Shown here in pieces: positions 42,281-52,716 of a DNA stretch of 64,000 nt. A program made the position numbers and the translations under genes. The DNA is from Phytophthora quininea (taxonomy: Eukaryota > Oomycota > Peronosporomycetes > Peronosporales > Peronosporaceae): positions 1 to 64,000 of the forward strand of contig JAAVTG010000287.1 of NCBI GenBank assembly GCA_011947345.1, in the 5' to 3' direction. Numbering within the stretch: position 1 is the first letter of the stretch; every line of letters begins with the position of its first letter. The notes below the pieces were generated by a model. The model was not told the origin of the DNA, did no database searches, and saw only the letters and a list, made by a program, of their open reading frames with translations.

Positions 42281-43842
42281 TTACGGCAGCGGAATGGACT
42301 GAGCACTGTGGAAGATGTCCAGTGGGTCGTACTGCTTCTTGATCTGACGCAGTCGAGCAAAGTTGTCGGCACCCCAGTAGCGTTGGCCAAAGTCCTCGCC
42401 GAGGTCGAGGTCGCAGTAGTTCTGGTAGTTGCCACCGTCAAAGTAGGGTTCCAGAGCATCCGCGATGCCGCGAATCCACTTGTACGACGGAGACGTCTCT
42501 GGCTCGTCTTTCTTGGCACCGACACCGATCTGCACAGACCACACGGCGTCGCGGTGGTTCCACGGGGTCATGTCGTTCTTCTGGGTGGCGAACACGCCGC
42601 CGTAGGCTTCAAACTGGATGTAGCACCACGTCGTCTTGGGCAGGCTGTCGGCCCACTTGAGCACGGTCTCCACTCCCTTGTCGTCCATGACCGAGTTGGA
42701 GTATCCGCCCTTGATCTTGCTGTAGTCCTTGTCGGCGGTCTTGAGGTGGTGGGCCACGTCAAGCGAACTAAGGTCGTCACAAGTGTCCTTCCAGATGTAA
42801 GCCTTGGTCGCAAGCTGCGAGCAGTTGTCACGACGGTCGTCCGTAGTGACGTGACCGATGCTCATGAGTCCCGAGTCGCTCAACAGCTTGTTCAGCTCGT
42901 CCTTCTTACCGAGGTACTGGCCCGTGAGTCTCGCGACGCCACCGTCCACAACAAGCTGCGTGGTGACCTTGGAGTCGGCCGTCGGGAAGTAGTCCATCCA
43001 CGTGCGAAGAACCTCAGCCCGCACAGATTTGTTGAAAGCGATCTTGAACACCGACACCTCGGGCATCTTGTAGACCTTGATGGTGAACTGGGTCACGATG
43101 CCGAACGAACCGGCACCACCACCGCGCAGGGCCCAGAACAGCTCCGTGTTCTCCGTGGGGAAGCCGTCACCACGGTACCGTCGTGCAGCACGACGCGCAT
43201 CTCGGTGGTCAAGTCGGCGGCGAGACCGTAGTGGCGAGCCACCATGCCGTAGCCTCCGCCCGAAATGTGGCCGCCGACGCCGACGCTGGGGCACGTGCCG
43301 GCGTTGAAGTTGTACTCGCCAAGACGGTCGAGCTCGGTGTAGATCCACGCGAGCCGGGCACCGGCTTGGACGGTAACGATAGCGGATCCCTCGGCCGCGT
43401 CCTCGGACACGAGTTTGACGTCCACCATGTCGGCGATGTCGATCACAAGCGAACCGTCCATAGAGGACAGCACTTCGTACGAGTGACCGCCACTACGAGG
43501 CACCGGGGCGAGGCCATTGTCCACCGCACACTTGACGGCACGAACGACGTCGTCTTCCGAGGTGGCGAAGTAGACCCCGGCAGGCTTACGGTCGATACGA
43601 GCCTTGGGGCCCGTGGCGTAATCCTCGTAGAGGGGTGACTCCGCCACGAAGAAGTTGGTGTCGACGGTGACGGTGTCGTTGCCATTGCTGGTGGTGCCGT
43701 TAGCTCCATCCATGCACTTCTCGAACGCCTGCAGCTGGGACGCCGTGTCGTTTTGAGTCTGCTGCTGTTGTTCCGTCCGCGCGAAAGCGGTCGTGGCAGC
43801 TACCGCCGCGAGCAGCGTGACGACTCGAGAGAGGAGGACCAT
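42281..43842 (-). CDS. secreted BBE-like FAD-linked oxidase, copy 3 (one frameshift)
   Basis: Same protein as copy 1: signal peptide, flavin histidine in RSGGHSYEVLS, flavin cysteine in GTCPSVGVGG, BBE tail, stop at 42281. The only break is the shared missing base near 43160 between VVTAS and TENTEL. It keeps ACCGTCCAAGCC, as copy 1 does and copies 2 and 4 do not. That fits its origin as a copy of the copy 1 arm plus spacer. An upstream in-frame methionine (43890, MAIPELTSHW) exists, but MVLLSRVV at 43842 gives the better signal peptide and is the start in copies 1 and 4. Confidence 0.85.
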
Positions 43843-44318
43843 CGCGGGGAGAAGACTTGTCCAGTGCGACGTCAATTCAGGAATGGCCAAAGCTACACGT
43901 CAGGATGGCAATGCCGTCCAATCTTCAGGTGCATCTCAGGAACTCACGTAGCCAGAGGCACTCGAATGTCTTGGATGGCGTTGACGACATCGGATGGTTC
44001 GCCGTAGGATGCAGCGCCGGATTGGGCGATGGTAGCAGCGGACACGTGATGGTAGGTTTCCTTTCTGTATACACAGTAATAGCGTCGCCAATGTCGGGAA
44101 AGCGATTATGGGGCGGCAACATTTTGTATCGTCCAGGAGCTCAAACTTTATCTTGTACTGTGTTGTTGAGCCCATAGTCGAGAGAGTCTCTGCGGCTCAC
44201 AATCGAGATGGAGCTGCTGGCAACGCTGCAACTACACGACGGTCTCATGTTTGCCACTTGACAATAACGACGCTTAATCACTGCCGTAGTAAATTGGTCT
44301 GTTAAAATACAAGCAAAC
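43843..44318 (-). promoter_or_regulatory. upstream region of BBE copy 3
   Basis: Counterpart of 26859-27325 and 32547-33022 with a handful of substitutions. No gene seen. Confidence 0.4.
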
Positions 44319-44937
44319 CAGGGCTTCGCATCATCTCATGATGCTTGATACCCCATCAGATACAGGTAGCACAACGTGTGTATCAACTGGATGTTGATGC
44401 GGCCAACGAACCTGCATCAGCATCAATGATACCATCGTTCTTCGAGACGATACTCTCCAAATACAATATCAAGTACTACTACTAGTACCGTAGAGGTTTC
44501 TTGTCGCCTATTTACGCTGTAACGTGAAGCAACTCCCACTAACAAAGCACCCCATCAAGCAGAGCAAGAACACGAGGCCATCTATATTCAACTTATGAAA
44601 GCGTCGGTGTGTCTCTGGAAACCGATGTCTACTGCAACACAAGAGCCATTCTTCAGTCTAAGCGGATACATTATCAACGATTTTCGCACATGCCTTGACG
44701 ACAAACGTGCAGAAGTGCTTTGTCTTATGAAATCAAACGGGCAAAAGTACAAAAGACTACTGCACAGTCAGCAAGATAGCTAGGTATTGATACTGTATCA
44801 AGAGTATCATGGTGATATTGATACATGCGATTGAATTTTCAAACATCAAAAACATTAAACTCACTCTCGTGATGCGATTGTGGCCTTTGTATCAGCATCA
44901 CTGATACAGCTTGAATCTCCGCTGATGCGAAGCCCTG
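44319..44937 (+). mobile_element. small hAT derivative, copy 3, intact
   Basis: 619 bp; inverted ends CAGGGCTTCGCATCA; target duplication AAGCAAAC at 44311-44318 and 44938-44945. The frame 44595-44783 (QEPFFSLSGYIINDFRTCLD, DKRAEVLCLMKSN) resembles the C-terminal dimerisation region of hAT transposases. The rest of the transposase is absent, so it is a deletion derivative moved in trans. It is rich in the word TGATAC and its complement. Confidence 0.9.
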
Positions 44938-44945
44938 AAGCAAAC

Positions 44946-46055
44946 CTGTGACGACATGGCGCGGGCGTTCAAAGCCTTGAGCAGTTCAATACAACGCCAC
45001 AGCCCTCGCTTGTGCTTCCGCTTTGAATCAAAGTTTGACAGGCCAAGGAAAAGTTTCTTGCCATAGGTCAGAAGAGAATCCTTTGCAGAGCTTTGACCGC
45101 ATCACGGGATCAACACAAACATTGCCGCGTCAACATTGATGTAGCGACGGCGCAAACCGTCTATCCACTCGCCACGAACAGTCCAAGCTTTGTTGATCTT
45201 GCAGACACCGACACGCTTGGTGCTGCTGCAGCTCACATTGAAGACGGCGCTGTGGCTGCCATACCTCTTCATGCCGACCCCTGCTTGAGAAGTACAAAGC
45301 ATGTGGGCTTCGAACAGCAGGAGATGATATGATATTCTTAATATCCTGTAGCTTAGCCAAAGTGTGGCCCGCAGGCTTCTTCCAAACCCAGCGGTAAAAT
45401 GGCAAGTCCCTTGTTTTCACAACAATTGCAAGACTCTTTGACAGCGCCGACTGACCGAGTTCATCGGAGCTCCCAAGAGGGCGAAAGTTGTTGCCAGGTC
45501 CAGTGAAGAACGCTGCGAGTCTCAGCACTCTGGTCACAAACAGCTTTGTACTAGAGTGGACAGGACAGGAGCTTGATCGGCAACAGGGCTTATCTTATCC
45601 CTCGGTATTCGTATCACTACATCTGAGCGCATGGTTTCCAAATGCATCAAGACGCCTGCAACCAATTACAGAGGAACTGTCGCAATCTTCGAGTCCTCGA
45701 AGGACTGGAAGACTGGAGTTGGTAGCAATTAGGCAGACGAAACGGTTGTGGATGCTTCTACCACTTTGTTCAAACGTCCGAGGTCTTCTCCCGAGATCGC
45801 TGAAGTGCTTGGCCAGAGCAGGTCGACTTGATTACTTTGTTATCGATTCCGGAATGAGCTTGAGAGCTCACTCGACCAACCCTCTACAAGCCCGTTAAAA
45901 ACATGCATTCCTAGTCAACTTGCCGTACTCGAGCCTTTTAACATGAATTCCACACACGGAGGTCACCTCTGAAAAGTGCCTTGACATTCACAACTAATTC
46001 CGGTAATCCTCCGTTCCTTCCCAAATTTATTTTGTGTACTAGATGATGTCTAAGA
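44946..46055 (+). repeat. triplicated segment, unidentified coding-like sequence (copy 3)
   Basis: Third copy of the sequence described at 39719-41037. Small indels against copy 2 (for example at 45232 and 45361) change the frame of the minus-strand reading, so no copy has an undamaged long frame. No family recognised. Confidence 0.7.
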
Positions 46056-49000
46056 AGTGATGTGGTGAAGTTGCAAGGTCTACTTCCTCTTGGAAAGCTC
46101 GTAATCGCAACGAGGACAAGACGTCAAACAGCTCACAGTGCTGGCTTATCCCTAAACTTAGTCCAATTGCATTGGCAAATATATCTTCAAACCGCATCGT
46201 TGAGATCATGGAGCGCTGTGGTTGTAACCGGAAAGCATGCCCAGTGCCAGGATGTTCCAAGTGCCCCCGATGTGGTTGTAAGCATGATGGACTCAGTGTG
46301 GAAGAGAAGCTTGCCCGGAGGCCAGGGCGTCCACGAGGGACAGCGCCGTCAACCGCTACGAAGCTGCCCTCTGAACTGCGAAGGAGCACTCGCATCGAGT
46401 CGAACCCGAGTTGGTTCATGAGCCCCCTCCGCTCACGCCTACACCATCAAATCGGCGGGTTCCTGAATACAAAGCTATCATGGAGTTTTTGGAGAGCCGA
46501 GTGATCGAATTGAGTACGTACGAAAGCTTATTGGCGCTAAGAAGAAACGGTGTGCGTCATCGTTTTGGGATGCGGCAGCACCGAGTCGTGAAAATGGAAG
46601 AACGCGTACAGTAATATTGAATTTATATATGACTCTACTCACATGCATCGCTGAAGCAATTTGCGGTGAGGAAGCCGCTGCAGCTTCGCTCCAGTTGTTT
46701 GCGCTGTGGCTGGGTAGTACCCCGCTGTTATTGTGGCTGCTCACAAAACAGCGATTGACATTCGTCGCTCCGTTCAACAAGTGGTAGCACCAGTTTTGAC
46801 GGCTAGTACTCGAGGAAGCACGGAACGTCGAGCAATTCGCGCCGTTTTGAGTCGCTGTTCTACATGGAGAGAGCTTCATCTCGCAGCAGAAGTCGTGCCT
46901 GGCCTGAACGTATGCAGACGGAGTTACTGGAAAGGAAGATGCGATTACGACCTGCTAAGCGCTGTTGGTACATTGGCGAAGCCAAAATGGCGACACAAAA
47001 ATTCGTTGAATCACACGTAGATGCCGCTGTCAAGAGCATTTTGGCGATGGAGAATGTTGCATTTGTATCCTGGGGGACAAAGCGGATCAAGCTAGACCAC
47101 GTGTACCACGACGTCCCAAGTATATTGCGTCGGCGTCCGATAAGTGTGATATTCGAGCAGTACGAGAAATCTAATCAAAATTGTGTGAGCAAGTCTACGT
47201 TTTACGAGCTTGCATCGATGTTGACAAATGATGAAGTACAAGCACGGACGGCGGTTGATTATGTCACTGGATTTCTTCTCAACGACAACTTTGAGCTGTT
47301 AACAAGAATTATTCGTGATATTCAGCCCAGTGCTTTTGAGGATTTGACACGCAAGATGGATATTCTCAAAACCTGGTTGAAGTATGGAACGGTTGGTCAT
47401 TTCGAAGATGTTGCGGGTGAAAATGATCCTCCTTGTGCTCGTCATTTGATTAAATTTGGTTTATTGCATCCTGACACGAGCTCAGACTCGCTACCAGTAA
47501 CTTGTACCTGCTGCCAAGCATTCCATAATCTTATAGCACAAGTTAAGCACCAACTCGAGGAAGGCGGCGCTGATGAAAACAAGCTAACAGTTGTGGCAGA
47601 TTGCCATGCCAAGCTGGAACTGTTTCTTGGTTATCGTCTCCGAGTGCTTAACCAACAACGGGCAATAAACCAGCTTTTCCATGAAATGAAGTCTCGATGT
47701 GTTGGAGCAGAAGCAACAGAAGCTCTTGTCATCATCGATTTCAAAGTGAAAGCGGAGCCAATTCATTTCCGCGAGAAAACATCGGATCATTATGGCAAAA
47801 GAGGTATGAGCTGGCATGACGCTATGACACGTTTCTGGACTAAGGAGCACCCTTCACGAGAACCAGTTGAAAGCAAGGTGTACTTTGATCAGATATCTGA
47901 TGGCGACAACCGGCAAGATAAGGATGCTGTTATTGCCCTTCTCGAAGCTCTCATGATTTCTCTCAGAGGTACATTGCCGTCGATAACAACAATCACTTTA
48001 CAGAGCGACAATGCTAGCTTCTATCAAAATGCTTTAGTCGCAGTGTTGCCGCCTATAATTGGTGCTGTTCATGGAGTTCGTGTGGCACGATTTATTCATA
48101 CGGACACGCAGGACGGAAAGTCGATGCTGGACGCACACTTCGCACGAGTCATGAAGAAAATACGAACGTACGTCCAACAGGGACACAATTGTGTCACGCC
48201 AAGTCAACTTGTGGCGGCGCTGAACGTCGGTGGAGGTGTTGTAGATTGCGTGGCAGAGCTTATCGAGTACGACCGACAGAAGTTGCACCACCTGGGAATG
48301 ACTATCAAGCGACTAGTTCAGGATCTCGGCGCAGTTCGATCCAGAGTGAACGATGTGTTCTACGATTTTCCGCCATATACAATTGCTAACGATGGTGTTG
48401 CTTTTGATAGCCGATCGGTACCTTCATTCACCGCTCAATTATATTCCTACTCGGGTGTTGGTAGTGGAGTTCGCGTGGTCTTTGATTTTGCAAACAGTCA
48501 CTGCTCGGTTGACAAAGGCCAGGAGAAAGATGTGGTAGATACTGTTGGGGATGCCATCGATGCAGGGATTGAAGCGGAGATCGGGGATGCAGACGCAAAT
48601 GAAGAAACTAGCTTAGCTGCGGATGACCCATACCTATCCGATGATAGTTCAGAAAGCGGGGACGAGGATGATAGCGCTAACGAAAGTGATAGTGGGGTCA
48701 TGGAGAGGGAGGACTAGAAGGGAGCAATGACTGCGAGATTCCAGGCGTCATTGGCGTCATCACGGGTGTAAGTATTACGAAGGCGAAGCAAATTCGACGA
48801 AGAGCAAGAAAATGGAAACAAGCTAATGTCCCTACTCCCAAACCTCGTTCGCCAACGCCCAATGAGCCTGTGGATCGCGATATTGCTTCATACCCAAAGC
48901 GCTCGTTAATCACTATGAGAAACGCAGGGGACCTTAATATCATCGAGGCTGGTAGTCTTCCTCGCGAAATGGCCAAGCTGAATTTGTGCTTCTCAAGTAA

Positions 49001-49460
49001 TCCGGCTAGTATTCCGTTGTTAAAGCAAGGCTGGGCAAGACGTCCGGCATGGGGTCATATGTATGGGGCTCGCTACATCAAGCGATACGAGAAACAAGCA
49101 GCTGAGTTATTTCAACAGGGTGTGGAAAATAACTCTCGTAAGTTGGGCCCAGCGCGCATGCTCGAAGTGCTTATCAAGAACCATCCTAAGAGATACGATA
49201 TTCCCAGCGAGAATGAAATTCGGGCGGAGATATCCAAGCTTGCACGTTCAAGACGAAAACGGCCACGGGATGTCTTGCAGTCGATAGCCGTGCCAGGTGA
49301 AGATGGTGACGAGCAAGACAAAACGCAACACCGGCCTCCAATGCCAGTTCCAACAACATGCAAAATTCTAGCATTACTCATGCAAATCAAAACCATGAAG
49401 TGCGTGTCCGGCTATCCATCAGGTCACAAAATCTGGACTTTTGATTGGCTAACATGTTAA
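46056..49460 (+). CDS. unclassified transposase-like gene, three frames
   Basis: The N-terminal frame (46056-46500) has a cysteine-rich cluster (ERCGCNRKACPVPGCSKC then PRCGCKHDG) followed by an AT-hook (RRPGRPRG). A second frame gives NRRVPEYKAIMEFLESRVIE. The main frame, 46864-48717 (617 residues), has a CTCC pair, ALVIIDFKVKAEPIHFREKT, SDHYGKRGMSW, ITLQSDNASFYQN and IHTDTQDGKSMLDAHFARVM. The spaced acidic residues look like an RNase H-fold transposase. An acidic tail ends it. A last frame (48870-49460) has GPARMLEVLIKNHPKRYDIP, SENEIRAEIS. Similar protein layouts exist as uncharacterised repeats in animals; that is recalled, not searched. Introns or frameshifts may join the parts. The first 200 bases are duplicated at 40815-41037. 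Confidence 0.5.
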
Positions 49461-50752
49461 CTTATGCCAACGTATAAAAAAATATCACATTTTTGTTTTG
49501 AAATTTAAAAGTTTCTAGAATTTTGAAATATACATATTATAATATATCACTACACTATGTTTTTGTTCTGACTTGCATTGCCGTCCCTAGCGCCAATACC
49601 CTGGAGCGAGCCACCGCCATACTGGCTGCTCGCCCTGCGTAGTGTTTTCATTCACTTAATGCCAAGAATGCCGCGGCTGAATTTTTCATCATTGCATTAA
49701 AAAAATCAAAAAGAACGCTTGTATTCTGGTACAAATAATCATTTCCAATACTTACGCACCCCGCATAAAGAATATATAGCGATTTTGAGTATTTCCAAGG
49801 GATCGGTAAAAAAGCTCAAGTTTGTATATAGAGCGGGTTCTTCAAGCGAGGAGATACTGAACATCATATATTCCGTCTCGTTCTCAAGTCTAAGTACACT
49901 ACTACATGTATTAGTTGCTAGCACTGTAATTGTCGTAGCTAGAATCCCGATTTAATTTTACTGCAAGTCTAGGATAGAAGCTAACATGAACACGTATTTT
50001 AATGAGTTATTTAAAAATAACTCATCAAACTCCAGATTAATAACGTGGCACGTTGCTCGTCCGTCGTGCAATTGCAAGAGCCCCATCTCGGTTGTTTGCT
50101 GCGAGAGGACTGTCGGCACGTCTTTAACTCCATAATACTACGCTAAGATTGAGTGGAGGAGCTTTTTCCTTTCGGGAATATGGCCCGGCTATAATTGTAA
50201 TGGTTTGCAGCAGCGATCCGAAAGACTGCAGCAACTGAGGTTATCTTTCTCATTTGCTAGTTTGGCACACGAACACCGGACGTTTCAAATTGTTACTACT
50301 TTCGGCAACTGGCGACGGACAACTCCCGCGATTCCTGGGACTCATTGAAGCGAAACAGTCCAGGGTGACCTGGAGCGCTAAACCTTCTATTCGTGACTGG
50401 TGATGGAAACGCTCTCATCGGACAATCTCGACGGTGTCTGCATGTATTCTAGCTTTTGCTGACCGTCCTCATTAATTCCTGCATTCACGTCTGGATGGCA
50501 ATGCCACGGCTTCATTGAGTTGCCGGTACGTATTGTTCCTTTCGTGCATTTTGGCGGTGGCTTGCTGTTTGATGACGACTTAGCAGCAGCAGTAAAACGA
50601 ATTATCAGCGAGCGATTAATACCTTTGAGAGGATTCACGATTTAGAAGACGAGTTGCAAAAAGGTGTGGCGATTTGCCGCCCGTTGACAACGAATGGCGG
50701 GTGTGCCACCCGCCTTTCGTTATCGTAACTTGCTGCTTACTTTACCATTTCC
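49461..50752. other. AT-rich non-coding stretch
   Basis: From 49470 to 50040 the sequence is very AT-rich with no coding character. From 50040 to 50752 composition is mixed; a minus-strand frame at 50387-50638 has no known domain. A strong hairpin GGCGGGTGTGCCACCCGCC lies at about 50695-50715, just before the next transposase. Confidence 0.5.
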
Positions 50753-50764
50753 GTGTTGACCAGA

Positions 50765-51779
50765 ATGACCAAATCGAGCGACCTTCGTTGGCGTGCCGTC
50801 ACCCTAGTCCATGTCTACGATGTGGAGATGCCCTACGTAGCAAGCGTTTTGGGTGTATCGGTGCGGTCAATACAGAGATGGTATGGTTGGTTTCAAAGTA
50901 GAGGGAATGTTGAAGGCGTTGGAAGGAAGCAGCGCACATCGAGATGGCCACTTGATGTGTGTCATTTCGTTGGTGAATACGCTGAATCCCATCCTTGCTT
51001 CTACATCGATGAGCTGCGTATCGCACTCAAAGATCGTTTTCCTACTTTACGAAACACATCCGAGGCGACTATTTGTCGCGCATTACGCTTTGATCTCTGC
51101 CTTACTCGGAAAATTCTAAGTAAGCGTGCACGGGAGGCTGCCCCTGCCGAGATTGCGGTCTACTACAACAAGCTGTTGCCTTTCTACTCTGGCCCAGAGC
51201 AACTTGTGTTTTTAGATGAGACAGCGAAAGCCGGACGAGATTGCATGCGGAAATATGCATGGGCACCTCGTGGTGCTCCTGCTGTAGTCGATCTGCCTTT
51301 TAAACGAGGCGAGCGAGTGTCAGTGTTAGCTGCAATGGATACAACCGGGTTTTTGCGTGGGAGATGATAAGGGGAACATTCACTCGTAAAGAGTTTCACA
51401 AAGCTTTCAAAGAGAAGGTCGCACCATTGTTAAATCCGTGGCCACTTCCTAGAAGTATTGTGATTCTCGACAATGCTAAGATACACATGTATCGCGAGTT
51501 AGAGGAGTTGGTGCATTCAACTGGTGCTCTCCTCTTTTCCTTCCTCCATACTGCCCACAACTAAACCCAATTGAGGTATCGTTTTCATTGCTCAAGCGAT
51601 GGATAATTCATCACGCCAATATGGCGTTCCCTGCTAATCCGGAAGCTGTTTTGGAGGTAGCACTAAGAGAGTGCACACGATCAAATGTTCCTATCGGAAG
51701 AAATTTGTATCGGATGTGTGGATATTCAGCAAAGTTAGTAAAGCATGTTTTCGTAGATAGAGCAAATAATCTAATCTAA
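50765..51779 (+). pseudogene. mariner/IS630-like transposase relic
   Basis: Starts MTKSSDLRWRAVTLVHVYDV with a helix-turn-helix (VASVLGVSVRSIQRWYGWF). The catalytic parts follow: VFLDETAKAGRDCMRKYAWA (first Asp), SIVILDNAKIHMYRELEEL (second Asp) and, in a third frame, FLPPYCPQLNPIEVSFSLLK (Glu). One base is missing near 51350 (before WEMIRGTFTR) and one near 51535. If both are restored, the last Asp and the Glu are 34 residues apart. No terminal inverted repeat was found by eye. Confidence 0.8.
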
Positions 51780-51780
51780 A

Positions 51781-52422
51781 CTACGGCTTCGTCTTCTTTT
51801 TCTCTTCAGCTTCGTCTTCAGAATTTGTTCCAGTATCACCGCCATAAATGTCTACTTCATGGTCAGCATCTTGCATGTCATTTGGCTCATTGGTTTGCGG
51901 TATCACTCTCTCACGAAATGGTGGTTGTAAATCGTATCCAGGTAGCCCGAGAACCTGTCGGAACTCTTGTGTGTCAATATCGACTGGCACTAGTACGCCA
52001 TTAATGCGGATGTGAACACAACGAGTAGCACGAGTAGCAGCTGCCGTAGTAATTGAAATTTCTTCACGATGCCGTTGCGCTTGGGTGTCAATATAATTCA
52101 ATTGTCGGAACGGTTCGTTATTGGGCTGGGCAATGGGAACTCCATCAGGTTGACGGGCTTGCACAGTCGCCCAATATTCTATTGAAGCTGGTCCTGGTGG
52201 CTCGCGGCCTTCGGACTGGATCAACTGGTTGATATCTCGTGTTGCTTGGGCGATGCGACTAGCAGTAGCTCGGTGAATTGGATTAGACTTTTTACTTTGC
52301 CAGCTTACAAAAACAAAGGAATGCGCTTTCCTTGGCGTCGAAACCTCGCCCAGACTGCTTTTAAAAACCGGTGAACCCTTGGTCGTCCTCCGGTAAGCGC
52401 TTGTACTCATGTTGGCGTGCAT
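51781..52422 (-). CDS. hypothetical protein with acidic C-terminus
   Basis: A 213-residue intact frame starting MHANMSTSAYRRTTKGSPVF. It ends one base after the mariner-like relic on the opposite strand. Middle part: ATASRIAQATRDINQLIQSE and TRCVHIRINGVLVPVDIDTQ; the end is rich in D, E and K. No domain recognised. It has no frameshift in a neighbourhood full of them. It may be a second ORF of the same transposon or an unrelated gene. The mariner relic and this ORF being tail to tail favours the first view weakly. Confidence 0.45.
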   Translation of the reverse strand: MHANMSTSAYRRTTKGSPVFKSSLGEVSTPRKAHSFVFVSWQSKKSNPIHRATASRIAQATRDINQLIQSEGREPPGPASIEYWATVQARQPDGVPIAQPNNEPFRQLNYIDTQAQRHREEISITTAAATRATRCVHIRINGVLVPVDIDTQEFRQVLGLPGYDLQPPFRERVIPQTNEPNDMQDADHEVDIYGGDTGTNSEDEAEEKKKTKP

Positions 52423-52716
52423 TCACCGTCGCCTTCACGTAGATAGCAGCGTCTGTGGCCCACGTGACGGCTGGATCTTCGATGAACAAGCGTCTTAGGC
52501 GCTCCTTCAAAACAGCTTAGCCTTCACGCACCGAAAATGATATTTCAATGGACCCCTTGTGCACTATCCTGCAGTCTGTCTGCGGCTCGCCAATCTTAAT
52601 CGTCACCACGGCATCACAGAGAGAGGTAACGCAGGCAGCTCGGCCGCCATCGCGAGATGTGTGCTGCTGAGCCGTTGGCAAAAGACGAAATGCATGCTTT
52701 TGCACAACGAGTTCTA

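Noticed and set aside
44319..44937. TGATAC-rich motif clusters as a CRISPR-like or satellite array
   Set aside because: The words are irregularly spaced, lie inside a defined hAT derivative and do not form repeat-spacer units. No CRISPR array is expected or seen in this eukaryotic sequence.
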